DNA of 32,971 nt from Myxococcota bacterium (GTDB taxonomy: Bacteria; Myxococcota_A; UBA9160; UBA4427), in the NCBI GenBank assembly GCA_029941885.1, contig JAPYTP010000010.1, positions 11,852-44,822 on the forward strand, read 5' to 3'. A program made the translations under genes and the position numbers. Below the pieces are notes generated by a model. That model was not told where the DNA came from and did not search any database. It saw only the letters and a program-made list of their open reading frames with translations. This document shows positions 16,955 through 25,073 of this stretch, one piece after another (within the stretch, counting starts at the first letter, position 1; each line of letters opens with the position of its first letter).

Positions 16955-17956
16955 CTAGCCGCTCACCGCGATCCGATAGGTGTTGGCGACGGCCGCGACC
17001 CAGTCCTCCCCGTGCAGCGGATCGTCCGGAGGGCCGACCTCGACCCCGCGTTCTCCGAGATCCGCGAGGAAGGTTGTGACAACGGTGCCCAGATCGAGGT
17101 CGTCGCGATGATGATCCGCGGTCTCGGCCGCCCCGTCATCGACGAAGACTTCAGCACTCCACGAAAGTGCGAAGCGGATCTCTGCTCGATCGTATTGTCG
17201 CGTCTTCCGATTCCCATCCATGATCGTCCAGACGGATCCGTCATCGGTGCGCAAGGTCGAGGACAGGCCGAGCTCCGGCTTCGGCTCCTTGCATCGCGGC
17301 GGCTGGCCCTGGTGGAACATCGTGTCGTTCTCCCCCACGACTGCCTTGTTCGTGTAGGGGGGTGCCGTGCGATGCGCGGGACGATCGGGACCGACGGCCC
17401 AATACTCGTACTCCCCGCCCTCTCCCTCATAGAACCACATCACCGCCGTGGCCACCGGCACATGCCAGCGGTCGAAGAGGCCTGACCGGCGCATGTTCAC
17501 CAACAACCAGGTGGGGTAGTCCCGGCGACCCATTCCCCGAAAATTGGGAATGTCCACATGCGGCCCCGTCGCCACCCGTGGTTCGGGACAGACGAGATGA
17601 GCATAGATCTCGTTGGGGCGAACGATCTGCGCGCCGTGGAGTGCGCGCGCGGCAGCGTGGAGTTTTGGATGCTCGAGAATCCAGTCGACCCCCTCGACCT
17701 TCGGTTCACCCAGGACCCAATAGCCACGAAAGACGGGGTTCAGATCGAGGCTCGTCGAGGCATTGCTCAGCGACCGCGCTCGCAGGGCATCGGTGATCGG
17801 AGCCCCAACGATCGCCGCCTGTTCGAGCGCACTCGACATGACCTGGCGGCGGCCCTGAAGCAGTTCGTACGGCGAATGTCGCACGAAGAGCGCTCGCACT
17901 GGTTCCACGTCATCGAAAACGTCCTCGATGAGAATCGGCGTACGGGGAATGCGCAT
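16955..17956 (-). CDS. Uncharacterised protein with a 2OG-Fe(II) oxygenase-like core
   Basis: A 333-residue protein I cannot place in a named family. The order of motifs suggests a double-stranded beta-helix Fe(II) oxygenase: GPHVDIPNF with H133-x-D135, then H215 in MFHQGQ, and R261 in EIRFALSWSAEV. These would give the two-histidine, one-carboxylate triad plus the arginine for 2-oxoglutarate. The stretch between them is rich in W and Y (WFYEGEGGEYEYWAVG). No signal peptide is present. Only a distant AAGAGG about 12 bases upstream precedes the start, and TACGCT (17963-17968) lies just before it, so a leaderless or very short leader transcript is possible. It is divergent from the VOC gene. 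Confidence 0.75.
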   Translation of the reverse strand: MRIPRTPILIEDVFDDVEPVRALFVRHSPYELLQGRRQVMSSALEQAAIVGAPITDALRARSLSNASTSLDLNPVFRGYWVLGEPKVEGVDWILEHPKLHAAARALHGAQIVRPNEIYAHLVCPEPRVATGPHVDIPNFRGMGRRDYPTWLLVNMRRSGLFDRWHVPVATAVMWFYEGEGGEYEYWAVGPDRPAHRTAPPYTNKAVVGENDTMFHQGQPPRCKEPKPELGLSSTLRTDDGSVWTIMDGNRKTRQYDRAEIRFALSWSAEVFVDDGAAETADHHRDDLDLGTVVTTFLADLGERGVEVGPPDDPLHGEDWVAAVANTYRIAVSG

Positions 17957-18122
17957 GGAATAAGCGTACCTCTTCGCGGTCCGTTCGCCGCTAGACCTCG
18001 ACCGCGACTGAAATCGGTGCCCTCAACCGGTGGTCCCGGGAGACCGTTCGATTCGATACCCTCACGAAGGCATCCGATCCGTCCTGCGAGCGACACGCGG
18101 GATTCCGCGCGCGGGAAACACT

Positions 18123-18148
18123 CCACGAGAACACCCCACGAGAACACC
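18123..18148. repeat. Perfect 13-bp tandem duplication before the VOC gene
   Basis: CCACGAGAACACC occurs at 18123-18135 and again, without a gap, at 18136-18148. It ends two bases before the AGGAGA ribosome site of the gene at 18164, so it lies in the 5' leader. It may be a replication slippage product or a protein-binding site. Confidence 0.85.
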
Positions 18149-18163
18149 AGAGGAGATCCACTC

Positions 18164-18652
18164 ATGGCCACTGCCGATACGCCGAACGCGCCCGACGCCC
18201 TCGAAGCCCTCGGCCTTCCCCCGATCGATCAGATCGGCTTCGTCGTCCGGTCACTCGAAGAGGCCAAGCAGCGATACGGATCGCTCTTCGGACCGTTCAC
18301 CGAAATGGATGGCTCTGTCGAAGACGCGGACTACCGAGGAAAGAAGGCGGATGTTCACCTCTCGATCCTCTTCGGCCACTCGGGTGATCTCGAGATGGAG
18401 TTCATCGAATGGTGCAGCGGCGAAAGCCCCCATCGCGAGTTCATCGAGAAGGGTCGCGAAGGCATGCACCACCTCCGCTACCGCGTCGAAGATACGGACG
18501 CCTGGATCGAGAAGGTGGCCCCCCTCGGCTACAAGCCGATCTGGTACAAGCAATTTTCCGCCGACACGGTCTTTGCCTACCTCGAAAGAGAGGGCGATCC
18601 GCTGCTGATCGAGTTTCTTCAGATGCCGGAGGGCGGACCCGGGACGAGCTAG
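18164..18652 (+). CDS. VOC family (glyoxalase/methylmalonyl-CoA epimerase-like) protein
   Basis: A 162-residue protein with two beta-alpha-beta-beta-beta modules. The first begins IDQIGFVVRSLEEAKQRY (from residue 21) and the second GMHHLRYRVEDTDAW (from 100). By analogy with methylmalonyl-CoA epimerase, the ligands would be position 23, one of the acidic residues in EMEFIEW (77-83), H102 or H103, and E150 (LLIEFLQ). Position 23 is Gln where His is usual, so metal binding or reaction may differ. Start supported by AGGAGA seven bases upstream. Its stop overlaps that of the convergent acyl-CoA synthetase gene. A CoA-ester epimerase or isomerase role is plausible next to that ligase but unproven. 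Confidence 0.88.
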   Translation: MATADTPNAPDALEALGLPPIDQIGFVVRSLEEAKQRYGSLFGPFTEMDGSVEDADYRGKKADVHLSILFGHSGDLEMEFIEWCSGESPHREFIEKGREGMHHLRYRVEDTDAWIEKVAPLGYKPIWYKQFSADTVFAYLEREGDPLLIEFLQMPEGGPGTS

Positions 18653-20211
18653 ACGATCTTCCCGTCGTGGCCCACCCAATAGGGATCCCGGAGCTTTCTC
18701 TTGTAGAGCTTCCCGTTAGGATCACGAGGCATGTCGTCGGTGAAATCGATGCTATGCGGCCATTTCTGCTTCGCCATCTTGTCCTGATAGAACGCAATGA
18801 TGTCGTTCTTGACCGAGTCGTTCGCCTCGGCTCCTGGAATCAGCTCGACCACGGCCTTGATCTCTTCGCCCATGTCCTTGTTCGGAATCCCGAATACTGC
18901 GATGTCTTGCACCTTGTCGTGCTGCTGGATGACGCCTTCGATCTCCTGGGGATAGATATTGACCCCTCCCGCGATGATCATGTCGTTCGCCCGGTCGTTC
19001 AGGAAGAGATAGCCGTCGCTGTTGAAATAGCCGATATCACCGACCGTGAAGAAGTCACGAAGGCGAGCTTCCTTCGTCTTGTCGTCCGCCTTGTAGTACT
19101 CGAAGGTGTTCCCGGCCATTTTCATGTAGATGGTGCCGCTCTCGCCTGCCGGAACTTCGTCCCCGTCTTCGTCGACGACGATGACCTCCGAATTCGGCCA
19201 GGGGCGGCCGACGGTCCCGGGATGCTTCTTCCACTCGTCGGGTGGCGCGATCGTTCCGCCGCCCTCGGTCGCAGCGTAATACTCCCAGATCACGTCCCCC
19301 CACCAATCGAACATCTTCCACTTCGTCTCGACGGGGCATGGCGCCGCCGCGTGAATCATCGCCCTGAGCGACGAAACGTCATATCTGTTCCGCACCTCTT
19401 CCGGCATCTTGAGCATCCGGTTGAACATGGTCGGAACCATATGGCTGTAGGTGACCTTGTACTTCTCGATCCTCTCGAGTGCGTCTTCCGGAGTCCAGCG
19501 ATCCATCAACACGACGGGGTGGCCCCAGTGAAGCGCTGTCGTCGTCCAGTTGTTGACCGCTGTGTGATAGGTCGGTGCCTGTGTGATTTCGACGTGGTTG
19601 TCGTGGGGCATGATGCCGAAGAGCAGAAAGAGCATTCCCGAACCCGACGCGACTTCGTCCGGATGGCGGGGGTCGAGCGCCCGTCGAACCCCCTTTGGAC
19701 GGCCCGTCGTGCCAGACGTGTAGAACATGATCGATCCGGAGGAGAGTTCCTCGGGTCGCTCCATCGATTGTCCATCGACCAGAACGGAGAAGGCGCGAAA
19801 TCCCTCCACCGCGCCTATCGAGAAGGCACGCGAAGCATCGAGTCCCGATTCGTCGAGCGCGCGCTTGCTCTCCACCGCGAATCGTTCGTGGGTGATATAG
19901 GCCTTCGACTCCGCGTTTCCGAGGATGTAGGCGATCTCGGGTCCGACGAGGTGCCAGTTGATCGTCGTGATGTAATAGCCGCTCTGATAGGCCGCCAAAC
20001 ACAGGGCCACCTGTTCGATGCAGTTCGGGAGCGTCGTCGAGATGTGATCCCCAGATTCGAGGCCCATCGAGCGCAGCCCGTGGGAGATCTGGTTGACCAG
20101 GTCGTAGAGTTCACCGAAGGAGATCTCCGCATAATCCGGATCGGCGATGGCAAGACGCTCGCGATTCTCCTCGGCAATTTTCCAGAATCCGGTCGTTCCA
20201 AGGCCTTCCAT
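18649..20211 (-). CDS. AMP-binding acyl-CoA synthetase
   Basis: A 520-residue member of the ANL superfamily (fatty-acid or aromatic-acid CoA ligases). Core motifs are complete: YTSGTTGRPKG (residues 164-174) for the phosphate loop, YYAATEGGG, the hinge and ribose block VGDIGYFNSDGYLFLNDR, and the C-terminal catalytic lysine in PRDPNGKLYKR. It activates a carboxylic acid to its CoA thioester with ATP. The family includes FadD3- and FadD13-like ligases; the substrate cannot be read. AGAGGAG six bases upstream fixes the start. It is the last gene of a minus-strand series with two LLM flavoproteins and a sulfotransferase, though 155 bases separate it from the gene before. Its stop lies in the palindromic CTAG shared with the VOC gene. 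Confidence 0.95.
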   Translation of the reverse strand: MEGLGTTGFWKIAEENRERLAIADPDYAEISFGELYDLVNQISHGLRSMGLESGDHISTTLPNCIEQVALCLAAYQSGYYITTINWHLVGPEIAYILGNAESKAYITHERFAVESKRALDESGLDASRAFSIGAVEGFRAFSVLVDGQSMERPEELSSGSIMFYTSGTTGRPKGVRRALDPRHPDEVASGSGMLFLLFGIMPHDNHVEITQAPTYHTAVNNWTTTALHWGHPVVLMDRWTPEDALERIEKYKVTYSHMVPTMFNRMLKMPEEVRNRYDVSSLRAMIHAAAPCPVETKWKMFDWWGDVIWEYYAATEGGGTIAPPDEWKKHPGTVGRPWPNSEVIVVDEDGDEVPAGESGTIYMKMAGNTFEYYKADDKTKEARLRDFFTVGDIGYFNSDGYLFLNDRANDMIIAGGVNIYPQEIEGVIQQHDKVQDIAVFGIPNKDMGEEIKAVVELIPGAEANDSVKNDIIAFYQDKMAKQKWPHSIDFTDDMPRDPNGKLYKRKLRDPYWVGHDGKIV

Positions 20212-20366
20212 GGGGGCTCCTCTCGGCGCTCGATCGAGCGCTCGTCCGCGTGGGCGCCTCGCGCGGACCGGCGGACGGGATCGCGCACGAGGCGGCAGAT
20301 CCTATCACCGCCGCTGTCGAGCGACCATTCCACGAACGCGGGGTCGAAGCGTGCTCGGGAAAGGAA

Positions 20367-21347
20367 TCAGAAGTCGGCGCCAAGCGCCGCCTTGAACTCC
20401 TCGAGGGCGCGCAGGCGAGGCTCGATCCCGCTCCACTCCTTCCCCGGCTCCCGCACGCCCGTCTCCTCCGGACCGAGCTCGGCCCAGGGTGCCGTCACCC
20501 AATACCGGGTCGCCCCGAGTCGCTTCCACAGATGCGCGTACTCGACACATTCGTCGAGGGTCTTGGGAGGCTTGCGGCCGCCCTTTGGCATCTCGAAGCG
20601 CGGATCCTCGAAATAGATCGCCCCTTCGAGTCCGATTTCGGACGGATCCCGCCCGACTTCCTTCGCGGCATCGTGGATCACTGCGAGCTGTTCGCGGAGG
20701 ATGTCCTCGCTGAACCAAGGTGGATAGGGGAACCATCCATCCGCGAGTCGACCGACCCTCTTGAGTACCCGGTCGCTCTGGCCCCCGAGCCAGACCGGGA
20801 TCGGTCGCTGGATTGGGAGTGGATTGATTCCGACGGCGTTGAGTGTGTGGTGATCGCCGCTAAAGGTGACGACATCCTGGGTCCACAGCTGCTTCAGTAT
20901 CTGGAGTTGCTCGTCCATGATCTTGCCGCGCTTCTTGAAGTCGACCCCCAACCCTTCGAACTCGACATCGTTCCAGCCCGCCGCCATCACGAAGCGGGTT
21001 CGTCCCCCGGAGAGAAGGTCGACCTGTGCGGCCTGTTTCGCGAGCAGGGCGGTCTGCCGTTGCGGACCGACCATGATGCCCGTACAGAGTTCGAGGCTCC
21101 GCGTCACCGACGCCAGATACCCGAAGAGCACCATCGGCTCGTGCCAGGCCATATGTCGGTCGTAGAGCGGCCCATGTCCGAAATAGGGCTTCCAGTCCGG
21201 CCTCACGTCGAGATCCGCGCCGAGCACGTGATCCCCGACCGTGATGTATCCATATCCCATGTCCTCGATCGCCCGAAGGAACTCCGTGAGCGCTCCCATG
21301 TCCTCGAGGATCAGATGCTCTGGAAGATTCGTACCGATCTTGACCAT
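20367..21347 (-). CDS. LLM class flavin/F420-dependent oxidoreductase
   Basis: A 326-residue luciferase-like monooxygenase-fold protein. It resembles the TIGR03619-type putative F420-dependent group: GYITVGDHVLG near the start, LELCTGIMVGPQRQTALLAKQAAQVDLLS, then RTRFVMAAGWNDVEFEGLGVDF and PIPVWLGGQSDRVLKRVGRLADGWFP. The start MVKIGTNLP at 21347 has GAGAGG about five bases upstream; longer in-frame starts are not supported. The cofactor is F420 or reduced FMN, and the reaction (hydride transfer or monooxygenation) is unknown. It lies between the sulfotransferase (92 bases upstream) and the CoA ligase (155 bases downstream) on the same strand, which suggests a shared operon. Confidence 0.92.
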   Translation of the reverse strand: MVKIGTNLPEHLILEDMGALTEFLRAIEDMGYGYITVGDHVLGADLDVRPDWKPYFGHGPLYDRHMAWHEPMVLFGYLASVTRSLELCTGIMVGPQRQTALLAKQAAQVDLLSGGRTRFVMAAGWNDVEFEGLGVDFKKRGKIMDEQLQILKQLWTQDVVTFSGDHHTLNAVGINPLPIQRPIPVWLGGQSDRVLKRVGRLADGWFPYPPWFSEDILREQLAVIHDAAKEVGRDPSEIGLEGAIYFEDPRFEMPKGGRKPPKTLDECVEYAHLWKRLGATRYWVTAPWAELGPEETGVREPGKEWSGIEPRLRALEEFKAALGADF

Positions 21348-21439
21348 GGATGCCTCTCTTTCTTGCATTTCATTCCCCGGACTTCGTTCGACGCGCCCCG
21401 GCGGTGTCCGACCGAACCGCGGCAAACCCTCGGGTCCCG

Positions 21440-22690
21440 TCATTCGACTTCGATCGCGACCGGAAAGCGATCGAAGTAGAAGCCGAACGGAGCTCGAACG
21501 TCCCGCGGCTCCGCACCGAAGTCCGCACGCAAATCGTACACGACGCGACCGAAGCGGCCGCGTTGGTGTCCCTCGAGTTGAGACCGGATCTGGCTGCGCG
21601 CCAGCTCCGTCATCTCGAGGTCTGCGGTCTCGTAGAGCCGTTCGACGGTCGCGAAATCGTCCTTCATGAATTCGTGAAAATAGACGTCATGAGTGCGATC
21701 CGGAGGGAGCAGATGGCGATCCCGCACCGAAGCTTCCAGGAGCTCCCTGATTCGACGCGTCCAATAATCGAGATACCAATCGGGACGGGTTGCCGTGTAC
21801 ATGATGCGCGCCGTGTAGCAATTCATCGTCGCCGCGGACTGCACGACGGACACGGGATCGCGGTGGGTCACGACGAACGTCGCATCCGGGAACGTCTCGA
21901 CGAGCGGACCGATCTGCTCCAGATGCTGCGGGCATTTCAGCACCCAACGATCCCGCGGTGCGTACCACTGAAGAATCTTGAGTGCCGTCTTCAGGTATCG
22001 GTAGTGTGGCCGCTGATCATGGGTCCGGTAGTAGTCGACCCATTTCGGAACCCGCGCCACCCATTCCTGGTTGTAACTCGAAAAATCGGGCAGCATCAGT
22101 TCGAGTTCTTCGTGAACGTGACCGGGTTCCATCGCGTGCATCGCTGCCGCAATCGGAGACCCCGTCCGCATTCGATCCCAGTTCTCGGCCGCGCGAACGA
22201 AGCGCGGGTCATCCTCGCCGCGAGTCGAATTCTCCTCTGCCACCGGCGCCTGCCCCTCCCATAGAGGCATCGAACGTAGCCGGCCATCGGCGGCGATCAG
22301 GTTCACCAGATGCGTCGTCCCGGAGCGCGGTAGGCCGAGCACGACGATCGGCTGTCGGATCTCCTGATCGTGGATCTCGGGATGGCGTTCGAGGAGATCG
22401 TGAATCCGCAACCGATTCGACGCATGGCGCACGCAGTCGTTGAAGTGGCCGAATCGCCCGAGCGGCGTGCGTTCCTCGTCCTCGTCGATCTCCGAGAGCC
22501 AGAGCCCCAGACGCTCCAAGAAATCCTCGGGACCGAACTCGGTTAGCGTCGTCTGATCCCGGGCGGCGCCGAGCACGGCGTCGATCGACAGGTCGACGTC
22601 CGTCGACTCACCGAAGGCGAGAGCGGCCTTCTGGATATCCGTCAGCTGCGGATCGGCGAGATCCGTCAGGCGATAGGTCGGGCCAGCCAC
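21440..22690 (-). CDS. Sulfotransferase family protein
   Basis: A PAPS-dependent sulfotransferase of about 416 residues, of the Sulfotransfer_3 type. The 5'-phosphosulfate loop is GLPRSGTTHL (about residues 119-128) and the 3'-phosphate-binding block is VVTHRDPVSVVQS (about 273-285). Two GTG starts are possible. The one at 22690 is preferred because AGGAG lies ten bases upstream; the other, at 22708, has no clear site. Members sulfate hydroxyl groups of lipids, sterols or glycans; many bacterial homologues are uncharacterised. Residues 1-110 form a helical N-terminal extension common in this group. It sits between two LLM genes. No PAPS synthesis gene is present here. Confidence 0.92.
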   Translation of the reverse strand: MAGPTYRLTDLADPQLTDIQKAALAFGESTDVDLSIDAVLGAARDQTTLTEFGPEDFLERLGLWLSEIDEDEERTPLGRFGHFNDCVRHASNRLRIHDLLERHPEIHDQEIRQPIVVLGLPRSGTTHLVNLIAADGRLRSMPLWEGQAPVAEENSTRGEDDPRFVRAAENWDRMRTGSPIAAAMHAMEPGHVHEELELMLPDFSSYNQEWVARVPKWVDYYRTHDQRPHYRYLKTALKILQWYAPRDRWVLKCPQHLEQIGPLVETFPDATFVVTHRDPVSVVQSAATMNCYTARIMYTATRPDWYLDYWTRRIRELLEASVRDRHLLPPDRTHDVYFHEFMKDDFATVERLYETADLEMTELARSQIRSQLEGHQRGRFGRVVYDLRADFGAEPRDVRAPFGFYFDRFPVAIEVE

Positions 22691-22734
22691 GTCCGAGCAA
22701 CTCCTCACCGCAATCCGCAGTTCGAAAAATGACG

Positions 22735-23691
22735 TCAGAGTTCGATCTGGGCCAATTTCTCTGCAGTCGAATTCCAGTCGGTACCCTCGATTGCGAAGGG
22801 CGCCGCGAGGAAGTCTGTCATCCCCGCGTCACGGAATCGTCGCAATCGTCGTGCGACCTCGTCCTCATCTCCGATGACGCAGATATCGCCGATGCGCTCG
22901 GCGTCGGAAGCCTGAACGACCCTCTGATAGGGCATGCTGTTCTCGTAGAACGCGAACTCGGCCTGGGCCGCGTCGCGCGCAGCAGTCGCGCGCGCAGCCG
23001 GCACGACCGCCACGGCCACGACACCGGCAATCCGGGGATCGGGTCTCCCGGCCTCCTGCGCCGCAGCACGCACCGGCGGCCCGATCTCGCGCTCGATCGC
23101 ACCCTCGTCGGACCAGGTTGCGATCACACCATCCGAGTGCGCCCCCGCGGCTCGCAGCATGTAGGGCCCGAGCGCTCCGACGAGAATCGAGCCTGGAGGC
23201 TGCGTGGCGGGCGTCCCGTAGATCGATCCGAGTGCGAAGAAGTCGCCCTCGTACTGAACGAATCCGGCCTGTTCTCGATCGCCCGCAGGCTTGGCACCCG
23301 TTTCCATCGCGGCGCGGAGCACCTCGAGATATTCGCGTACGTGGCGAGCCGGACGCTCGAAGGGCAGTCCGTGCATCGCCACGACCGCTGGATTCGAGCA
23401 CCCGATGCCGAGATGGATCGGCCGCCGGATCGCCGCCTGCGTCGTCGCGGCCTGTCGAGCGAGTGCGAGGGGATGAAAGAAATAGGTCGGGATCACCGCC
23501 GAACCGATTTCGATCCGCTCGGTCGCCTCCCCTGCCGCCTGCATCGCAGTCAGAGCGTCGAGGGACCAGGGCAGGTAGGGCACCCAGGCGTGCGAAAATC
23601 CGAGGGCCTCGGCGCGCCGGGCCCTCGCCCGGATCTCGTCGAGCGGTGACGCGGGTCCCCAGGTCTCCGAGACGAATATTCCGATATTCAT
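22735..23691 (-). CDS. LLM class F420-dependent oxidoreductase (TIGR03564-like)
   Basis: A luciferase-fold protein of 318 residues from the ATG at 23691 (MNIGIFVSE); an ATG at 23703, with AGGA about nine bases upstream, would add four residues and is equally possible. Typical blocks are RARRAEALGFSHAWVPYLPW, IEIGSAVIPTYFFHPLALARQA, HLGIGCSNPAVVAMHG and FERPARHVREYLEVLRAAM, which fit the TIGR03564 family. The end, ERIGDICVIGDEDEVARRLRRF, is the usual C-terminal domain. Cofactor F420 is inferred from the family. It differs clearly from the LLM protein at 20367. It is the first gene of the minus-strand series, and the sulfotransferase start lies 44 bases beyond its stop. Confidence 0.92.
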   Translation of the reverse strand: MNIGIFVSETWGPASPLDEIRARARRAEALGFSHAWVPYLPWSLDALTAMQAAGEATERIEIGSAVIPTYFFHPLALARQAATTQAAIRRPIHLGIGCSNPAVVAMHGLPFERPARHVREYLEVLRAAMETGAKPAGDREQAGFVQYEGDFFALGSIYGTPATQPPGSILVGALGPYMLRAAGAHSDGVIATWSDEGAIEREIGPPVRAAAQEAGRPDPRIAGVVAVAVVPAARATAARDAAQAEFAFYENSMPYQRVVQASDAERIGDICVIGDEDEVARRLRRFRDAGMTDFLAAPFAIEGTDWNSTAEKLAQIEL

Positions 23692-23898
23692 GACGAGTTC
23701 CATTCGTAGAGGTCCTGGCACGCGAACGAATCAGCCGCACTCGCTGGGCAGTGGTAACCCTAAAGAGGAGCCCCGTCGACATCGACCGACGCGATTCAGG
23801 AGGAGTCAACCCGCGAGAATCCGTTATCCTCCGCGGCCCCGGTCACTCCGAGCACCTAATCGTTCGGACCGTTTCCATCCCCGGCTTCGAGGCCTCGC

Positions 23899-24459
23899 AT
23901 GTCGATCAGTGCGCAAACCGCGATCATGGGCGTCGGGCAAACGCCCTTCACTCGCGGTACCGAATTCTCCACACTCGAGCTCCATCTCCAGGCCGCGCTC
24001 GAAGCCATCCAAGACGCGGGCCTCACGCCGGCGGAAATCGACGGCGTCATGCCGAACGAACGCGCGGGAACGATTGCCGAGGACTTCATCCTGAACCTCG
24101 GCCTGCCCGCGCTCTCCTTCTCATCGACGATCCGGACCGGGGGCGCGAGCTTCGTCAGCGCGATCCAGAGCGCGGCGCTTGCCATCGCGGGAGGCGTCGT
24201 AACGAACGTCCTTCTCGTCGCGGGCCGACGAGGCTATTCGGCGCAGCGCGTGTCTCTAACGAGTGAAGGTGCAATCGCACCCCATCCCGTCATGCGGCAC
24301 GTCGACGAGTTCGAGCGCCCCTTCGGCAATACCGTCGCGTCGCAATGGTTCGCCCAGGCGGCGCGCCGTCAGATGCACGAGTACGGGACGACGAGTGAAG
24401 ATTCGGCCGCATCGCCGTCGCGATTCGCGGACACGCCAACCTCAATCCGCGCGCACTGA
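23899..24459 (+). CDS. Thiolase-like (SCPx/Ltp2-type) protein, N-terminal part; frameshifted
   Basis: This frame carries the N-terminal half of a thiolase-superfamily protein of the lipid-transfer/SCPx type: TAIMGVGQTPFTRG at the start, STIRTGGASFVSAIQSAALA (residues 76-95), and DEFERPFGNTVASQWFAQAARR. Where true thiolases have a Cys-Ala-Ser-Gly nucleophile loop, this one reads R-T-G-G, and residues 1-168 contain no cysteine. After EYGTTSED (residues 161-168) the reading changes to nonsense, and the family sequence (GRIAVAIRGHANLNPRALM) continues in the +1 frame. One missing base near 24402-24404 explains this. The two halves together would give about 391 residues, a normal length. It may be a sequencing error or a real lesion. 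Confidence 0.85.
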   Translation: MSISAQTAIMGVGQTPFTRGTEFSTLELHLQAALEAIQDAGLTPAEIDGVMPNERAGTIAEDFILNLGLPALSFSSTIRTGGASFVSAIQSAALAIAGGVVTNVLLVAGRRGYSAQRVSLTSEGAIAPHPVMRHVDEFERPFGNTVASQWFAQAARRQMHEYGTTSEDSAASPSRFADTPTSIRAH

Positions 24460-25073
24460 TGTTCGAGAAGCGCATGACCCTCGAACAACATCAGGCCTCA
24501 GCCGTAATTGCCGACCCGCTTCGGCTCTTCGACTGTTCTCTCGAGACCGACGGCGCGACGGCGATCGTCCTGACCTCGGCCGAACGTGCGGTCAATCTGG
24601 CCAAGACGCCGGTCCGTATTCTCGGTGTCGGCGAGGGCCATGGAGCCCCCCCGACCTCGATCACCCAGAAGCGCGACTTCAGCGAGATCGAGGGTCTCGC
24701 CCTCGCCGCAGATCGAGCCTGCGAAATGACCGGACTCTCGCCGGGTGATATCGACTCGACCCAGATCTATGACGGGTTCACCTGGATCGTGCTCGCTTCA
24801 CTCGAGGCGCTGGGATTCTGTCCGCGCGGGGAAGGCCGCGACTTCCTCCGGGATGGCCGAATCGAGCTCGGCGGCGCCCTCCCCATCAACACGTCTGGGG
24901 GGCTACTGTGCCAGGGCCATTATTCCGGCGCGAACCTCGTGAGCGAAGCCGTGCGTCAGCTCCGACGCAAGGTCGAAGGCGCGCGACAGGTCGCGAACTG
25001 CGAACGAGTCCTTGTGACCGGCGAGGGCGATTTTCACGAGGGCTCCGCTCTCATTCTGGGACGAAATTCATGA
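24459..25073 (+). CDS. Thiolase-like protein, C-terminal part
   Basis: C-terminal half of the same thiolase-like protein, 204 residues from the ATG that overlaps the upstream stop in TGATG (24457-24461). Recognisable blocks are MFEKRMTLEQHQAS, DPLRLFDCSLETDGATAIVLTS, QIYDGFTWIVLASLEALGFC (Y104), and INTSGGLLCQGHYSGANLVSEA near the C-terminus. The frame is open upstream of this ATG back to the frameshift, which shows it is a continuation and not an independent gene. If the break is real, the TGATG overlap could allow reinitiation and a two-chain protein. Its TGA overlaps the DUF35 ATG (ATGA), so the genes are translationally coupled. Confidence 0.85.
   Translation: MFEKRMTLEQHQASAVIADPLRLFDCSLETDGATAIVLTSAERAVNLAKTPVRILGVGEGHGAPPTSITQKRDFSEIEGLALAADRACEMTGLSPGDIDSTQIYDGFTWIVLASLEALGFCPRGEGRDFLRDGRIELGGALPINTSGGLLCQGHYSGANLVSEAVRQLRRKVEGARQVANCERVLVTGEGDFHEGSALILGRNS

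Noticed and set aside
16115..17485. Plus-strand frame of 456 codons across the second SDR and into the convergent gene
   Set aside because: It is Arg-rich without motifs and is out of frame with the SDR, whose catalytic residues are intact.
18409..20616. Plus-strand frame of 735 codons opposite the acyl-CoA synthetase
   Set aside because: Antisense shadow; the minus strand carries the complete AMP-binding motifs.
24395..24461. Programmed ribosomal frameshift in the thiolase gene
   Set aside because: There is no slippery heptamer or following strong hairpin, and only a short TT run; a base error or mutation is simpler.
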